From an uncultured Haloferula sp. (GTDB lineage Bacteria; Verrucomicrobiota; Verrucomicrobiae; Verrucomicrobiales; Akkermansiaceae), in contig CAMPGU010000079.1 of assembly GCA_946885645.1 (NCBI GenBank), positions 1 to 14,823 of the forward strand: DNA of 14,823 nucleotides. Direction: 5' to 3'. The translations under genes and the position numbers were made by a program. The notes under the pieces were generated by a model. The model had not been told where the DNA came from. It saw only the letters and a program-made list of their open reading frames with translations, and made no database searches. Shown one piece after another: positions 13,297 through 14,823 of this stretch; the first letter of the stretch is position 1, and each line of letters opens with the position of its first letter.

Positions 13297-14244
13297 ATGA
13301 AATCGAAATCCACGAAATGGGTGGCGGCGGGATTGGCGGCAGGTGCGCTGTTGTCGGTGCTCCTGCTGGTCCGGCCGGAGACTCCTGACGGTGCCCCGGA
13401 AGGGCGGACGGAATCCGCCGAAAAGAGCGGGCTCCGGGAGATGAGGCCGGCGCGTGGCGAGCGCCCGCGGGAAGCCGGCCGGCCGGCTGTCTCCCGGCAA
13501 GAGCGCTTCGAATCGGCGCAGCTCAATGCCAATCGCGTAACCGTGGAGCTGGAGCCGGACATGACCTACTACGCGGGCACCGGCGAAGGTCCGGACGCCG
13601 CCGCGCTGGAGAAGCTGAAGGCCGGCCGGCTTTCGGGAGATGCGTTGGCCACCGTGCTCTCGGCGATGCGGGGCATGGCCTTCGAGGAGCTTCCCGTGGA
13701 TATATCGGCTTTCCTGGATTCTCCGGACGATTCGGTGAAGCGCGCGGCTCTTGCCGTGCTGGCCGGCGCCGGGCCGGAGGGGCAAGCCCTGGCGTGGGAG
13801 GCGGTGCGTGATGAGGAAGATCCCCTTGCCATGCTGGCGGTGATGAAGGTGGCCGCCGCGAAGGGCGGTCCTGCACTCGGCCCGATCTTGAAAGACAGCA
13901 TCGCGGCCGACCATCCGCAGATCCGCTACGATGCCATGGAGCTGATCGAACCCCTCCAGGGAAAGGACGAGCGGACGAGGCGGGAGCTCCTCCGCGAGGC
14001 GGCCGCCTCGGAACATCAGGATGTCGCCCTATCCGCCATCGGGCAGCTTTCCTCGGATCCGCGGAAGGCAGACCTCGCCATCCTCTTCGACTTCCTGGAC
14101 CACCCGGAAGAGCGGGTTAGCTCCTCCGCCCGGGGCACCGTCGAATTCCTCATAGACCGGGACTTCCCGACCGCCGGGGAGGCGCGGGCATGGTGGGAGG
14201 CAAATGCGGGATCATTCGACGACGAGTTGAGCCCGACCGATTGA
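13297..14244 (+). CDS. Membrane-anchored HEAT-like repeat protein
   Basis: This 315-residue protein has a short basic N-terminus, one hydrophobic helix at about 8-25 (WVAAGLAAGALLSVLLLV) and a charged, Arg/Glu/Pro-rich low-complexity spacer to about residue 70. From about 95 on it is all helical. Paired helices such as SPDDSVKRAALAVLAGAG, DHPQIRYDAMELIEPL, EHQDVALSAIGQL and HPEERVSSSARGTVEFLI repeat with a period of about 35 residues, the mark of HEAT/armadillo-like folds. It probably acts outside the cytoplasm as a protein-binding scaffold anchored by the N-terminal helix; a cleaved signal peptide is less likely, as no AxA site is clear. The partner is unknown. The frame is open upstream, but that part would lie antisense to the secreted-protein gene, so ATG 13297 is chosen. 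It converges on the next gene with an 11-base gap. Confidence 0.82.
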   Translation: MKSKSTKWVAAGLAAGALLSVLLLVRPETPDGAPEGRTESAEKSGLREMRPARGERPREAGRPAVSRQERFESAQLNANRVTVELEPDMTYYAGTGEGPDAAALEKLKAGRLSGDALATVLSAMRGMAFEELPVDISAFLDSPDDSVKRAALAVLAGAGPEGQALAWEAVRDEEDPLAMLAVMKVAAAKGGPALGPILKDSIAADHPQIRYDAMELIEPLQGKDERTRRELLREAAASEHQDVALSAIGQLSSDPRKADLAILFDFLDHPEERVSSSARGTVEFLIDRDFPTAGEARAWWEANAGSFDDELSPTD

Positions 14245-14250
14245 ACCGCA

Positions 14251-14286
14251 GACGATCAGCTCCCCATCAAGGGTCTGGGGATCGTC
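14251..14286. terminator. Imperfect hairpin at a convergent gene junction
   Basis: GACGAT (14251-14256) pairs with ATCGTC (14281-14286), and an inner CCCC/GGGG stem (14262-14265 with 14277-14280) forms above a 5-base bulge. It overlaps the end of the minus-strand gene and lies just past the HEAT-like gene stop. No T-run follows on either strand. A weak bidirectional terminator is possible. Confidence 0.22.
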
Positions 14287-14723
14287 TTCGACTGCTTCTT
14301 GAGCGCCCGGATGACCTTCGGTGCGGCAAGGACGAAGAGGCGGACGCGGTCCTCGTTGTCGCGGGACCATTGCAGGTCGATCTCGCTGCGGACCCCGCTG
14401 ACCTTCACGGGAATGAGTGCCTTCCGCGTCAGGTGGGGCTGCTCTTCCACGATGCGGTCCAGCAAGGTCCGGACCTGCCTGTCCTCGAATCCCGAATCCA
14501 CGTTTTCCAGAATGCAGCCGAAAACGAAGGGCAGGTATTCGGCGGGAGTCCGGATCTCGATGCCGCGCCTCGGGGTGTAGGCGAGCTCGAGTTCATCGAG
14601 GATTTCGTCGGAACTGGAGAGCTTCCCCCGGTCATAGCGTTTTTCCATCGCGCGTGCGAGGAACCACCCGAAAACGAGCCCGCAGCCCACGATGGCGGGC
14701 AGGATGAGATAGGCGTAATGCAT
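14256..14723 (-). CDS. Small membrane-anchored hypothetical protein, 155 aa
   Basis: I do not recognise this family. The 155 residues start with one hydrophobic helix (about 3-24, YAYLILPAIVGCGLVFGWFLAR) followed by a basic stretch (EKRYDRGK), which suggests an N-in or N-out single-pass anchor with a cytoplasmic soluble domain. The positive-inside rule favours cytoplasmic placement. The soluble part has a helix (SDEILDELELAY), an AEYLPFVFGC segment, a helical stretch (RQVRTLLDRIVEEQPHLTRK), then strands (ALIPVKVSGVRSEIDLQWSR) and a basic C-terminus. No catalytic motif is evident. The ATG at 14723 puts the hydrophobic helix right at the N-terminus. Its end converges on the HEAT-like gene, which also carries a membrane anchor, but they are on opposite strands and no functional tie is shown. 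Confidence 0.72.
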   Translation of the reverse strand: MHYAYLILPAIVGCGLVFGWFLARAMEKRYDRGKLSSSDEILDELELAYTPRRGIEIRTPAEYLPFVFGCILENVDSGFEDRQVRTLLDRIVEEQPHLTRKALIPVKVSGVRSEIDLQWSRDNEDRVRLFVLAAPKVIRALKKQSKTIPRPLMGS

Positions 14724-14823
14724 TCAGATCTGGGATTCCGGTCATCTCGGGGGGAGTGGCGGTTGGGGGGCGCTAGGTATGACCAAGCAGGGAGGGCCGG
14801 CGTTCAATGTTCGCGCACGCAAA
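14724..14823. other. Window end, no feature supported
   Basis: These 100 bases are the region upstream of the minus-strand membrane-protein gene. They are G-rich and hold no convincing ORF, tRNA or repeat. Its promoter is presumably here, but no clear -35/-10 pair was found. Confidence 0.4.

Noticed and set aside
14790..14823. GTTCAAT near the window end as a possible tRNA T-arm
   Set aside because: No matching acceptor, D or anticodon stems can be drawn in the available sequence.
1..14823. CRISPR arrays, insertion sequences, att sites, rRNA
   Set aside because: No regularly spaced direct repeats, transposase or integrase motifs, or rRNA-like sequence were seen on either strand.

Overview
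The window is GC-rich, densely coded bacterial chromosome. It most resembles a member of the Verrucomicrobiota, probably Verrucomicrobiales (Luteolibacter/Haloferula-like). Three things point there: the gene order murB-ddl-ftsQ-ftsA-ftsZ; a divergent FtsZ with a long acidic linker but a classical C-terminal peptide; and a large secreted beta-propeller/HEAT/CxxCH cytochrome fusion of the kind typical of the PVC superphylum. Hardly any gene has a Shine-Dalgarno sequence, and several starts sit directly behind a pyrimidine run ending in CC. The taxonomic call is inference from gene content; no rRNA is present.

Region 1 (1-5627, + strand) is the distal part of a division and cell-wall (dcw) cluster. 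It holds a 5'-truncated murB, then ddl, ftsQ, ftsA and ftsZ, with gaps of 33, 20, 10 and 39 bases. MurB and Ddl make peptidoglycan precursors. FtsQ, FtsA and FtsZ form the septal ring and its membrane anchor. A run of hairpins without U-tracts follows ftsZ (5629-5685).

Region 2 (5713-8233, + strand) is a tight four-gene operon: a Dabb-type alpha/beta-barrel protein, a zinc-dependent medium-chain dehydrogenase, a double zinc-ribbon protein and a short-chain dehydrogenase. Junctions are a 4-base overlap, a 5-base gap and a 0-base gap. Two different oxidoreductases together suggest stepwise oxidation/reduction of a sugar or polyol. The SDR has Arg in place of the catalytic Lys, and the zinc-ribbon protein has no obvious metabolic role. 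This is the most interesting candidate for an undescribed function here.

Region 3 (8245-11803) has a GNAT acetyltransferase on the minus strand, divergent from the large secreted cytochrome fusion. The intergenic region carries two overlapping perfect palindromes. A 17-bp perfect hairpin lies past the 3' end of the cytochrome gene.

Region 4 (11901-14723) holds poorly known genes: an unrecognised 126-residue protein and a secreted 203-residue protein (both minus), a membrane-anchored HEAT-like repeat protein (plus), and a small membrane-anchored protein (minus). The only textbook intrinsic terminator (12490-12522, minus) ends the secreted-protein gene. No rRNA, tRNA, CRISPR, insertion sequence or phage module was seen. 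The last 100 bases hold nothing I can support.
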